Assembly (NCBI RefSeq): GCF_018728565.1
Contig: NZ_JACSOI010000001.1
Coordinates: forward strand, 682,001 to 746,000
DNA from: Zobellia russellii
Lineage (GTDB): Bacteria; Bacteroidota; Bacteroidia; Flavobacteriales; Flavobacteriaceae
DNA: 64,000 nt
Direction of reading: 5' to 3'
In this document: in pieces, positions 55,096 to 64,000 of the stretch
Layout of the letters: each line of letters begins with the position of its first letter
Numbering within the stretch: position 1 is the stretch's first letter
The notes under the pieces: model-generated
Databases searched by the model: none
Told to the model about the DNA's origin: nothing
The model's input: the letters and a program-made list of their open reading frames with translations, nothing else
Translations under genes and position numbers: made by a program

Positions 55096-56943
55096 ATGTG
55101 TGGAATAGTAGGTTATATAGGGTATAGAGATGCCTATCCGATTGTCGTAAAAGGTTTACAACGTCTTGAATATAGAGGGTACGATAGTGCCGGTGTTGCA
55201 ATTTACGATGGCGAAAAAATAAGTTTAGCAAAGACCAAGGGTAAAGTTGAAGATTTAAAGAAGAAGGCAGAAGGTTCTATTTCTTTAGAAGGGAAACTGG
55301 GTATTGGTCATACACGTTGGGCAACCCACGGTGTACCGAATGATGTAAACTCTCATCCGCATTGTTCAAATTCAGGTGATTTGGTAATTATCCACAACGG
55401 AATTATCGAAAACTATGAGTCCATAAAAAAAGAGCTTATTAAAAGAGGCTACACTTTTGAATCCGATACGGATACCGAGGTTTTGGTAAATCTTATTGAG
55501 GAGGTCCAAAAGACCGAAGGTGTAAAGTTAGGTCAAGCAGTGCAGATTGCTTTAAATGAAGTTGTGGGTGCTTATGCTATAGCCGTATTCGACAAAAAGA
55601 AACCGGATGAGATAGTGGTTGCCAAATTAGGTAGCCCGTTGGCAATTGGTATTGGCGATAACGAGTTTTTTATTGCGTCGGATGCTTCCCCTTTTATAGA
55701 ATTTACCAATAATGCAGTGTATCTTCAAGATGAAGAGATGGCCATAGTTCGTTTAGGTAAGGAAATTAAACTTCGTAAGATAAAGAATGATGCGGTAGCA
55801 TATCCTAATATCCTCGAGCTCAAAATGAATATTGAGGAAATTGAAAAAGGAGGGTATGATCATTTTATGCTCAAAGAGATATATGAGCAGCCAAGAGCTA
55901 TCTTAGACACTTATAGAGGTAGGTTACGTGCTGCCCAAGGCCTCATAAAGATGGCTGGGATTGATGAGAATATTGAAAAGTTCATGAACGCCAACCGCAT
56001 TATCATTGTAGCATGTGGTACATCATGGCATGCTGGGTTGGTAGCGGAATATATATTTGAAGATTTAGCGAGAATACCTGTAGAAGTAGAATATGCTTCG
56101 GAGTTTAGATATAGGAATCCGGTAATTACAGATAAAGATGTATTAATTGCTATTTCTCAATCGGGAGAAACGGCAGATACCTTGGCGGCAATAAAACTGG
56201 CTAAGGAAAAAGGAGCTTATGTATTTGGAGTTTGTAACGTGGTTGGTTCTTCTATAGCAAGAGAAACGGATTCTGGTGCGTATACGCATGCCGGTCCTGA
56301 AATTGGAGTGGCGTCAACTAAGGCATTTACTACTCAAATAACCGTTCTTACGTTAATTGCATTAAAGTTGGCCAAAGAAAAGGGAATTTTCTCCCAATCT
56401 AGGTTCCATGAATTTTTGACGGAGCTAGAAACTATTCCCGCAAAAGTGGAGAAGGTTTTAGAAAGCAACGCTTTAATAGAAATCATATCGGAAGTATATA
56501 AAGATTCTACCAATTGTCTGTATTTGGGTAGAGGGTACAATTTTCCGGTGGCTTTGGAAGGCGCTTTAAAGCTTAAGGAGATCAGTTATATTCATGCAGA
56601 AGGATATCCTGCTGCGGAAATGAAACACGGTCCAATTGCATTAATAGATGAGCAAATGCCAGTCTTTGTTATTGCAACCAAAAAAGGGCATTATGAAAAG
56701 GTAGTAAGTAATATTCAAGAAATAAAGTCGAGAAAAGGTAAGATTATCGCTATTGTAACAGAGGGCGATACCCAAGTTAAGGAGTTGGCCGATCATGTGG
56801 TTGAGGTTCCTGAGACTTTAGAAAGTCTTACGCCATTGCTAACAACTATACCATTACAGCTTTTATCCTATCATATAGCGGTAATGCGCGGTTGTAATGT
56901 AGATCAGCCTAGAAATTTGGCAAAATCCGTTACGGTGGAATAG
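55096..56943 (+). CDS. glmS: Glutamine-fructose-6-phosphate aminotransferase
   Basis: Makes glucosamine-6-phosphate, the first committed step of amino-sugar and peptidoglycan precursor synthesis. The 615-residue protein starts MCGIVGYIGY, with Cys2 as the glutaminase nucleophile after Met removal. The GATase domain (to about 240) is followed by two SIS sugar-isomerase domains (IIIVACGTSWHAG, ISQSGETADT, GRGYNFPVALEGALKLKE) and the C-terminal LAKSVTVE. It follows the DUF4270 gene but has its own promoter box. Confidence 0.98.
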   Translation: MCGIVGYIGYRDAYPIVVKGLQRLEYRGYDSAGVAIYDGEKISLAKTKGKVEDLKKKAEGSISLEGKLGIGHTRWATHGVPNDVNSHPHCSNSGDLVIIHNGIIENYESIKKELIKRGYTFESDTDTEVLVNLIEEVQKTEGVKLGQAVQIALNEVVGAYAIAVFDKKKPDEIVVAKLGSPLAIGIGDNEFFIASDASPFIEFTNNAVYLQDEEMAIVRLGKEIKLRKIKNDAVAYPNILELKMNIEEIEKGGYDHFMLKEIYEQPRAILDTYRGRLRAAQGLIKMAGIDENIEKFMNANRIIIVACGTSWHAGLVAEYIFEDLARIPVEVEYASEFRYRNPVITDKDVLIAISQSGETADTLAAIKLAKEKGAYVFGVCNVVGSSIARETDSGAYTHAGPEIGVASTKAFTTQITVLTLIALKLAKEKGIFSQSRFHEFLTELETIPAKVEKVLESNALIEIISEVYKDSTNCLYLGRGYNFPVALEGALKLKEISYIHAEGYPAAEMKHGPIALIDEQMPVFVIATKKGHYEKVVSNIQEIKSRKGKIIAIVTEGDTQVKELADHVVEVPETLESLTPLLTTIPLQLLSYHIAVMRGCNVDQPRNLAKSVTVE

Positions 56944-56968
56944 TATTTTAAGATAAGTATAAGTTTTT

Positions 56969-57000
56969 AACAGGTCCCGACATATGTCGGGACCTGTTTT
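56969..57000 (+). terminator. Perfect 30-bp palindrome terminator after glmS
   Basis: AACAGGTCCCGACAT followed directly by ATGTCGGGACCTGTT, a perfect 15+15 palindrome at 56969-56998, then TT and T-rich sequence. Confidence 0.85.
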
Positions 57001-57138
57001 GTTTTGGTGAATTTGTAATTTTTAGGGGTCTTTTTTAGGAAAAATATACTATGCATGCATAATTTTTTTCATTTTATGATTATTGGTCAAAAAAAAAATG
57101 TAACTTCGGGTTACTAACGTTTTTAACTTAAACTTAAC

Positions 57139-59931
57139 ATGAGAGCAATACTATTTTTGGCCTTGCTGTTGGCGTCTAGCTTTGGATTTTCGCAAACAAC
57201 GGTAAACGGGAAAGTGGTAGATCAGAACAGTCAGCCCGTACCAGGGGCCAATATCGTTATCGAAGGAAAAGCGATTGGTACCACAACGGATTTTGACGGT
57301 AATTTCAATTTGCAAACTTCTGAAGTACCCCCTTTTCAGTTAAGAATTACCAGTATCGGATATTCCGATACTGCGGAGGAAGTCACCTCTAACAATCAAA
57401 CCTTGACCATTGTAATAAATGAGTCCCAAACATTTTTAGATGAAGTGGTTATATCTGCTTCAAGAACACCCGAGCGTATTTTTGAGTCACCGGTTACGGT
57501 AGAGCGAATAGGTGTTTCGGAAATAAAGAACGGTACTGCCGCAGATTTTTATGGTGGTCTTGAAAATTTAAAAGGGGTTGACGTAAACACAAATAGTTTA
57601 ACCTTCAAATCAATCAATACTAGAGGGTTTGCATCTTTTGCAAATACCCGTTTTATGCAGTTGGTTGATGGTATGGATAACTCAACACCTGCATTGAACT
57701 TTCCAATTGGTAACTTGGTAGGTTTAGTTGAACCAGATGTTTTAAGTGTTGAATTGTTGCCGGGTGCATCATCTGCACTGTATGGAGCAAACGCTTTTAA
57801 CGGAATCTTGTTCATGCGTAGTAAGAACCCTTTTGATTACGAGGGTATAAGTGTGTCTATTAAACGAGGTATAACATCCCAAAAAGCTGCAGGTGACAAT
57901 TCGTACACGGATTTTGGCATTAGAGCTGCATATAAGTTTAGTGAAAAATTTGCAGGTAAAGTCAATTTCGGATATCTAAAGGGAACTGATTGGGCAGCTA
58001 ATAATATAGATGACAAAAATACTCCCGGGGGAACTAGGGATAATTTGAATTATGACGGTGTTAATGTTTATGGGGATGAGGTTTCTACGAACATTAAGGA
58101 TGTAGCCCTTACTTTGGAAGGTTTAGGTGTATTGCCTGCAGGAGCTAACGCTCTGGTTCCTTCTGAAATCGTAAGTAGAACAGGTTATGATGAAAGTGAC
58201 CTTACCCAATATAACGCTGAAAGTATAAAGGCGGATTGGGGCTTGTATTACAGGCCAATTGAAGGTAAAAGTTTGGAGATTTCCTACGTAGGTAAGGTGG
58301 GTACAGGTACAACAATTTACCAGGGTACCAATAGATACAATATTGACGGATTCTTTCAAGAGCAGCATAAGCTTGAGGTTAGAAACGATAACTTTTTTGT
58401 AAGGGGTTATGTGGTTGGTGATAAAGCAGGTGATTCTTATGATATGGTATTTACCGGAATCAATATTAACCAAACTTGGAAAGATAATAATACTTGGTTT
58501 GGAGAGTATACGGGAGCTTATGTTCAGGCAACATTGGCCGGAGCCACAGACGAACAGGCTCACGCTGCCGGTAGGGCACAAGCAGAATCCGGAAGGTATC
58601 TTCCTGGTACGCCCGAATTTGAGGCTGCTTTTAATAAAGTGATTAAAGACCCGGACCTAAGCAAGGGATCTCAATTTTACGATCAATCTAAGTATTATCA
58701 TGCAGATGGTAATTATAACTTTAGTCATTTGATTGATTGGGCTGAAATTCAAGTTGGTGGTTCATTTAGGGAGTATAGTCTAAATTCCTTAGGTACCATA
58801 TATACGGATTCGGAAGAAGATGGTCCAATTGACTATTCTGAATTTGGAATTTATTCTCAGATCCAAAAGACCTTGCCTTTGGCGGGAGAGAAAAGCTTGA
58901 AGTTAACGGGGTCTATTCGTTATGATAAGTCTGAGTTTTTTGATGGTTTCTTTTCGCCAAGACTATCTGCGGGTTATACGTTAAACAGAGACCATAATAT
59001 TAGGGCTTCTGCTCAAACCGGATTTAGAAACCCTACTACACAAGATCTTTTCATTGGTTTGGATGCCGGTAGGGCCATTTTAATTGGTTCTGCACCGGAT
59101 AACTTGGGGCAATATTCAAGAGATTTTGATGTAAGTGCTACTGGCCAATTTCAGTTTCAACAACCATCAACGGTAACCCAAACCGGTGCTGTGGCTTATA
59201 ATAATTCCTATTCTGCTGCATCTGTGGCCGCTTTAGGGGCAACAGGAGATCCTTCCGTGCTGGAAATTGCAAATCCGGATTTAGTTAAACCGGAAAGAGT
59301 AACATCTTTTGAAATTGGTTATAGGGGTAAGGTAGATAAACTTGTGATAGATTTTAGTACCTACTACAATACATACAAAGACTTTATTTCACAAGAAGTT
59401 GTAATTTCTCCTTACTATGGGGTAGTTGGTGATGGTGGCCTTTCTGTAGGTGCGATAGCTAACGGAGATTATCAAGCGTATAGCACGTATACTAATACTG
59501 ATGCTGACGTTAGTTCTTATGGTGCGTCTTTAGGCCTTAATATGAAAGTATTTGGCGACTATAATTTAGGAGGTAGTTACACGTATACAAAATTGGATTT
59601 TGATCGTGATGCTAATCCAGATGTAATGTTGAATTTCAACACTCCTGAACACAAGTTCAAGGCATCTTTTGGAAATGAACAGTTATTTAAAAACTTTGGA
59701 TTTAACGTATCGTACAGGTTTAGTGATGATTATTTCTGGGAAGCTACTTTTGGTAACGGCGTTATTCCAGAATTTCATGTAGTTGACGCACAAATCAATT
59801 ATGAAGTTCCAAGTATCAAATCTTCATTTAAATTGGGAGGCACAAACTTGACTGGTAAGGAATATTACACGGCATTCGGTACCGGTTATATTGGTTCTAT
59901 GTACTACTTATCTTGGACAATTAACAATTAA
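57139..59931 (+). CDS. TonB-dependent receptor paired with SGNH lipoprotein
   Basis: A 930-residue outer-membrane receptor. The signal ends near residue 19 (FGFSQ). A carboxypeptidase-D-like domain (VNGKVVDQNSQPVPGANIVIEG) is followed by a plug containing INTRGFASFANTRFMQLVDG and a large barrel ending in SWTINN. The barrel carries two loop segments rich in Ala and Gly. It is 19 bases before an SGNH-hydrolase lipoprotein. A 12-bp palindrome (TATGCATGCATA, 57050-57061) and a small hairpin lie upstream and may regulate it. The ligand is unknown. Confidence 0.9.
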   Translation: MRAILFLALLLASSFGFSQTTVNGKVVDQNSQPVPGANIVIEGKAIGTTTDFDGNFNLQTSEVPPFQLRITSIGYSDTAEEVTSNNQTLTIVINESQTFLDEVVISASRTPERIFESPVTVERIGVSEIKNGTAADFYGGLENLKGVDVNTNSLTFKSINTRGFASFANTRFMQLVDGMDNSTPALNFPIGNLVGLVEPDVLSVELLPGASSALYGANAFNGILFMRSKNPFDYEGISVSIKRGITSQKAAGDNSYTDFGIRAAYKFSEKFAGKVNFGYLKGTDWAANNIDDKNTPGGTRDNLNYDGVNVYGDEVSTNIKDVALTLEGLGVLPAGANALVPSEIVSRTGYDESDLTQYNAESIKADWGLYYRPIEGKSLEISYVGKVGTGTTIYQGTNRYNIDGFFQEQHKLEVRNDNFFVRGYVVGDKAGDSYDMVFTGININQTWKDNNTWFGEYTGAYVQATLAGATDEQAHAAGRAQAESGRYLPGTPEFEAAFNKVIKDPDLSKGSQFYDQSKYYHADGNYNFSHLIDWAEIQVGGSFREYSLNSLGTIYTDSEEDGPIDYSEFGIYSQIQKTLPLAGEKSLKLTGSIRYDKSEFFDGFFSPRLSAGYTLNRDHNIRASAQTGFRNPTTQDLFIGLDAGRAILIGSAPDNLGQYSRDFDVSATGQFQFQQPSTVTQTGAVAYNNSYSAASVAALGATGDPSVLEIANPDLVKPERVTSFEIGYRGKVDKLVIDFSTYYNTYKDFISQEVVISPYYGVVGDGGLSVGAIANGDYQAYSTYTNTDADVSSYGASLGLNMKVFGDYNLGGSYTYTKLDFDRDANPDVMLNFNTPEHKFKASFGNEQLFKNFGFNVSYRFSDDYFWEATFGNGVIPEFHVVDAQINYEVPSIKSSFKLGGTNLTGKEYYTAFGTGYIGSMYYLSWTINN

Positions 59932-59950
59932 TTTTTAATCTCAAGTTGAA

Positions 59951-61576
59951 ATGAAAAACTTAAAATATATATACTTTTCTTTAGGTATCTTGGCCTTTAC
60001 GGCCTGTAATGACCCTGAAGATGTTGATCTTGAGCCAGAAGTAATGGCGGAGGCACTTGCCGAATTGAATGCGGGCTCTGCAGATTTTTCAACCTATGTT
60101 TCTTTGGGGAATTCGTTAACCGCAGGTTTTACGGATAATGCACTTTTTCAAGCGGGACAAGCCAACTCTTTTCCGAATCTGCTGTCAACTAAGTTTGCGC
60201 TGGCAGGAGGTGGTTCTTTTTCTCAACCACTAATGAATGATAATATTGGGGGGCTATTGGCCGGCGGTTCACAAATAGAAGGCTTTAATCCTAGATTGGT
60301 TTTCGGAGGGGCAGGCCCTGTTGATTTGTCCGATGTAGTTGGTGAGGTGGCCCCAACAACGGATATTGTTTTGAACAATCCATCAGGCCCGTTCAATAAT
60401 ATGGGTGTTCCAGGAGCAAAGAGTTTTCATCTATTGGCGCCAGGTTATGGAAATATAGCCAATTTATCGGCTCAATTGGCCAATCCTTATTTTGTTAGAA
60501 TGACGGGTGCTACACCAGATGCTAGGGTTTTAGAACTGGCCATGGCCCAATCACCTACATTTTTTACATTGTGGATTGGAAATAATGATGTACTTGGATA
60601 TGCGCTTTCAGGAGGTGATGGAACAAATCCTATTACGGATCAACCTACTTTTGACCTCGCGATTAATACGCTCGTAACTACCTTAACTTCGGGTGGTGCA
60701 AAAGGGGTTGTGGCAAATATTCCATATGTAACTTCAATTCCGCATTTTACAACTGTTCCTCATGATCCTATTGATCCTGAAGAAAATGATTTTGCTGCTC
60801 AGGTGCCAACTCTTAATACGGTTTACGGTGCATTGAATCAAGTGTATACGGCTTTGGGAGAGACCGAGAGAGTTGTTGTTTTTTCGGATACGTTAGACAA
60901 TGCGGTCGTTATTAAGGATGAGGCACTTGTAGACATATCGGCCCAGATTACAGGTGCTTTTAATGCAAACCCTGCATTTCCGGTATTTGTTACGCAGCTG
61001 GGGCTGCCTCAGGAAGCGGCTCCGTTGGTAGCTAGTCTGTTGGGAACAACCTACGGGCAGACCAGACCTGCAACGGAAAATGATTTATTGGTGCTACCTA
61101 GTAGTAAGGTTATCGGAACCGTTAATGAAGAATCTTTTGCCGCACTTTCTGCAGCAAATCTTCCTGCAGCGGTAGCCGGTCAGTTTTCTGTAGAGGGTAT
61201 AACATTACCTTTAGCCGATAAATGGGTCTTAACACCAGAAGAACAAGATGAAATTAAGATTGCTACGGATCAGTTTAATGCTACAATTACATCTGCCGCT
61301 TCTGCTGCTGGCTTGGCGTTTGTAGATGCCAACCAATTGTTGCAGGATTTGGCCCAGGGCGGTGTTACGGACGGTGATTTTACTTTAACCGCCAATTTAG
61401 TAACAGGAGGAGGTTTTTCTCTTGATGGAGTGCATTTGACAGCTAGGGGGTATGCACTTATTGCAAATGAATTTATGAAAGCAATAGATGCTACATATCA
61501 ATCTAATTTTGAGGCATCCGGGTCTTTGTTCAACATCGGGAATTTCCCAACGAACTATTCGCCGGCATTGCAATAG
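59951..61576 (+). CDS. SGNH/GDSL-type esterase lipoprotein
   Basis: A 541-residue lipoprotein (lipobox FTAC, Cys19). Block I reads YVSLGNSLTAGF with nucleophile Ser55, block III GNND, and block V Asp492-x-x-His495 (DGVHLTARGY), so the Ser-His-Asp machinery is complete. The long Ala-rich middle is unlike most GDSL enzymes and may be a binding module. It probably sits at the outer membrane and removes ester-linked groups from substrates of the preceding receptor. The coupled arrangement (19-base gap) and the terminator make a two-gene unit. Confidence 0.87.
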   Translation: MKNLKYIYFSLGILAFTACNDPEDVDLEPEVMAEALAELNAGSADFSTYVSLGNSLTAGFTDNALFQAGQANSFPNLLSTKFALAGGGSFSQPLMNDNIGGLLAGGSQIEGFNPRLVFGGAGPVDLSDVVGEVAPTTDIVLNNPSGPFNNMGVPGAKSFHLLAPGYGNIANLSAQLANPYFVRMTGATPDARVLELAMAQSPTFFTLWIGNNDVLGYALSGGDGTNPITDQPTFDLAINTLVTTLTSGGAKGVVANIPYVTSIPHFTTVPHDPIDPEENDFAAQVPTLNTVYGALNQVYTALGETERVVVFSDTLDNAVVIKDEALVDISAQITGAFNANPAFPVFVTQLGLPQEAAPLVASLLGTTYGQTRPATENDLLVLPSSKVIGTVNEESFAALSAANLPAAVAGQFSVEGITLPLADKWVLTPEEQDEIKIATDQFNATITSAASAAGLAFVDANQLLQDLAQGGVTDGDFTLTANLVTGGGFSLDGVHLTARGYALIANEFMKAIDATYQSNFEASGSLFNIGNFPTNYSPALQ

Positions 61577-61599
61577 GTATAGATTTTCTTACGTTTTAC

Positions 61600-61628
61600 A
61601 AGGCACCATTTAACGGTGCCTTTTTTTA
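61600..61628 (+). terminator. Terminator after SGNH lipoprotein gene
   Basis: AAGGCACC-ATTTAAC-GGTGCC followed by T8. Confidence 0.85.
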
Positions 61629-61675
61629 TGGTGAAAAAAGAATAAAAAGTAGTTTTCAATTCAAGTTGAAAAACA

Positions 61676-61683
61676 TACCTTTG
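61676..61683 (+). promoter_or_regulatory. -7 promoter box of atpD
   Basis: TACCTTTG, exact match, 75 bases before the atpD ATG. The 5' leader would be about 70 nt long. Confidence 0.55.
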
Positions 61684-61746
61684 CAGCCTGAAAAACATAG
61701 CTGTATTAAGGTGTTTTTCAATACAGTAAGTAATTTGAATTCATAA

Positions 61747-63267
<1,521 letters not shown>

Positions 63268-63344
63268 TTAGGAGCAGTACATAGTAATTAGTACTGTGTG
63301 TACAGAACTAATTGCTAAATACTAACTACTCAATACTAAAAAGG

Positions 63345-63623
63345 ATGTATTTAGAAATTGTATCACCAGAAGCCACTTTATTTTCAGGCGAAGTAACATC
63401 GGTAACTGTACCGGGAGTTAATGGCGAGTTTCAAATTTTGAACGGTCACGCGGCTATAGTTTCTTTGCTTCAAGAAGGTAATGTTCGTGTGGACGGAAAC
63501 ATAACTATAGAAGAGGCACATGCTTCAAAGTTTTCAAAAGACGCTAGCGGAAAGGTTATACTTCCCATTTCTAGTGGAACTGTTGAAATGAGTGATAATC
63601 GGGTAATTGTATTGGCCGATTAG
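63345..63623 (+). CDS. atpC: ATP synthase F1 subunit epsilon, short form
   Basis: A 92-residue epsilon subunit. It has only the N-terminal beta-sandwich (MYLEIVSPEATLFSGEV, VPGVNGEFQILNGHAAIVS) and lacks the C-terminal helical hairpin that inhibits rotation in E. coli (139 residues). The start is ATG 63345, preceded by AAAAAGG; an upstream in-frame start at 63312 has no such site. A terminator follows. Confidence 0.93.
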   Translation: MYLEIVSPEATLFSGEVTSVTVPGVNGEFQILNGHAAIVSLLQEGNVRVDGNITIEEAHASKFSKDASGKVILPISSGTVEMSDNRVIVLAD

Positions 63624-63649
63624 AGATTTGCACTGTGCAATAAATATTA

Positions 63650-63679
63650 AAAAGCCATACTTAACCGTATGGCTTTTTC
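63650..63679 (+). terminator. Terminator after atpC
   Basis: AAAAAGCCATAC-TTAACC-GTATGGCTTTTT: 12-bp perfect stem. Confidence 0.88.
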
Positions 63680-63692
63680 GTTTTTATAAAGA

Positions 63693-64000
63693 TGGCTAAG
63701 AGCAACGTAATTATTTCAGGGGGTAACCGTCCATTTTGGCAACTGGTACTGGCATCTTTGTTTTTCACCGCTGCTATTTATTTTTTCTATCGTTTTTTGG
63801 TCACTATTGATTTATACGGTGAATCCAGAGAGGTTAGAGGTGCTGTAAATGCTTTGGAGGCAGCCGTAATTACATTTATGGGAGGACTAGGGTCATCCGT
63901 AACAAGGGATTATTATTTTGACTTTGACAATTATCGCTACAAGTCCGTTTATAGGGTGGGCCCTTTTAAGAAGGGGAAATGGAAGGACTTTCAAAACTTG
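63693..64000 (+). CDS. Membrane protein of unknown function, 3' end missing
   Basis: Reads from ATG 63693 to the end of the window without a stop (102 codons). The first part MAKSNVIISGGNRPFWQLVL is followed by FFTAAIYFFYRFLVT, one transmembrane segment, and a second possible one (AAVITFMGGLGSS). Family not recognised. It begins after the atpC terminator. Confidence 0.7.

Overview
The window looks like chromosomal DNA from a member of the Bacteroidota, most likely the family Flavobacteriaceae. The GC content is about 40 %. Five TonB-dependent outer-membrane receptors occur in 64 kb, some with an N-terminal carboxypeptidase-D-like domain, together with many Cys-anchored lipoproteins and families typical of this group (DUF4270, DUF5689, Big_5 lipoprotein). 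Many genes have a TAnnTTTG box upstream, the -7 element read by Bacteroidota sigma factor. The atpD-atpC pair lies apart from the other ATP synthase genes. I see no rRNA, tRNA, CRISPR array, prophage or insertion sequence; this is core chromosome.

Layout. 1-10.7 kb: 3' part of NADP glutamate dehydrogenase, recO, a haem-type TonB receptor, an LEA-like lipoprotein, ileS with a DksA-like gene, lspA and 5-formyl-THF cyclo-ligase. 10.75-11.2 kb: a gap with a candidate 28-residue membrane peptide and two strong inverted repeats. 11.2-25.9 kb: uvrC, a patatin/outer-membrane barrel fusion, hppD, a candidate structured small RNA (about 16786-16890), a DUF3108 / tryptophan dioxygenase / M23 peptidase cluster, pgi, a TonB receptor, a 4-helix membrane protein and a DUF1080 protein. 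26-31.3 kb: a secreted endonuclease/phosphatase-fold enzyme divergent from a TonB receptor plus a DUF5689/lamin-tail lipoprotein. 31.3-34.4 kb: a multi-PAS histidine kinase with two receiver-only regulators. 34.7-38.2 kb: catalase, ankyrin protein, Nudix hydrolase and omega-amidase-like enzyme. 38.2-47.4 kb: Big_5 lipoprotein, comF, a coiled-coil membrane protein, glyQS, a TonB receptor, exonuclease III, an aldo-keto reductase and a tiny membrane ORF. 47.4-52.2 kb (minus strand): radA, an esterase-fold protein lacking its nucleophile, a flippase-like membrane protein, panD and panC. 52.2-64 kb: a half-length GT5-like protein, a DUF4270 lipoprotein, glmS, a TonB receptor with an SGNH-hydrolase lipoprotein, atpD, atpC and a truncated membrane protein.

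How the genes work together. Most are housekeeping: translation (ileS, glyQS), DNA repair (recO, uvrC, radA, xth), coenzyme A precursors (panC, panD), cell wall precursors (glmS), central carbon (pgi, gdhA) and energy (atpD, atpC). The accessory layer is nutrient capture at the outer membrane. Three receptor loci carry suggestive partners: a nuclease-like enzyme and an OB/lamin-tail lipoprotein, an SGNH esterase lipoprotein, and iron or haem-type receptors.

The observations I rate highest are the candidate small RNA with its own promoter and terminator at 16752-16890, the swapped HIGH motif (Gly-Ile-His-His) in IleRS, the nuclease/TonB/DUF5689-lamin-tail locus, and the orphan half-length GT5 protein next to panC. 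I did not find a clearly new multi-gene defence or biosynthetic system.
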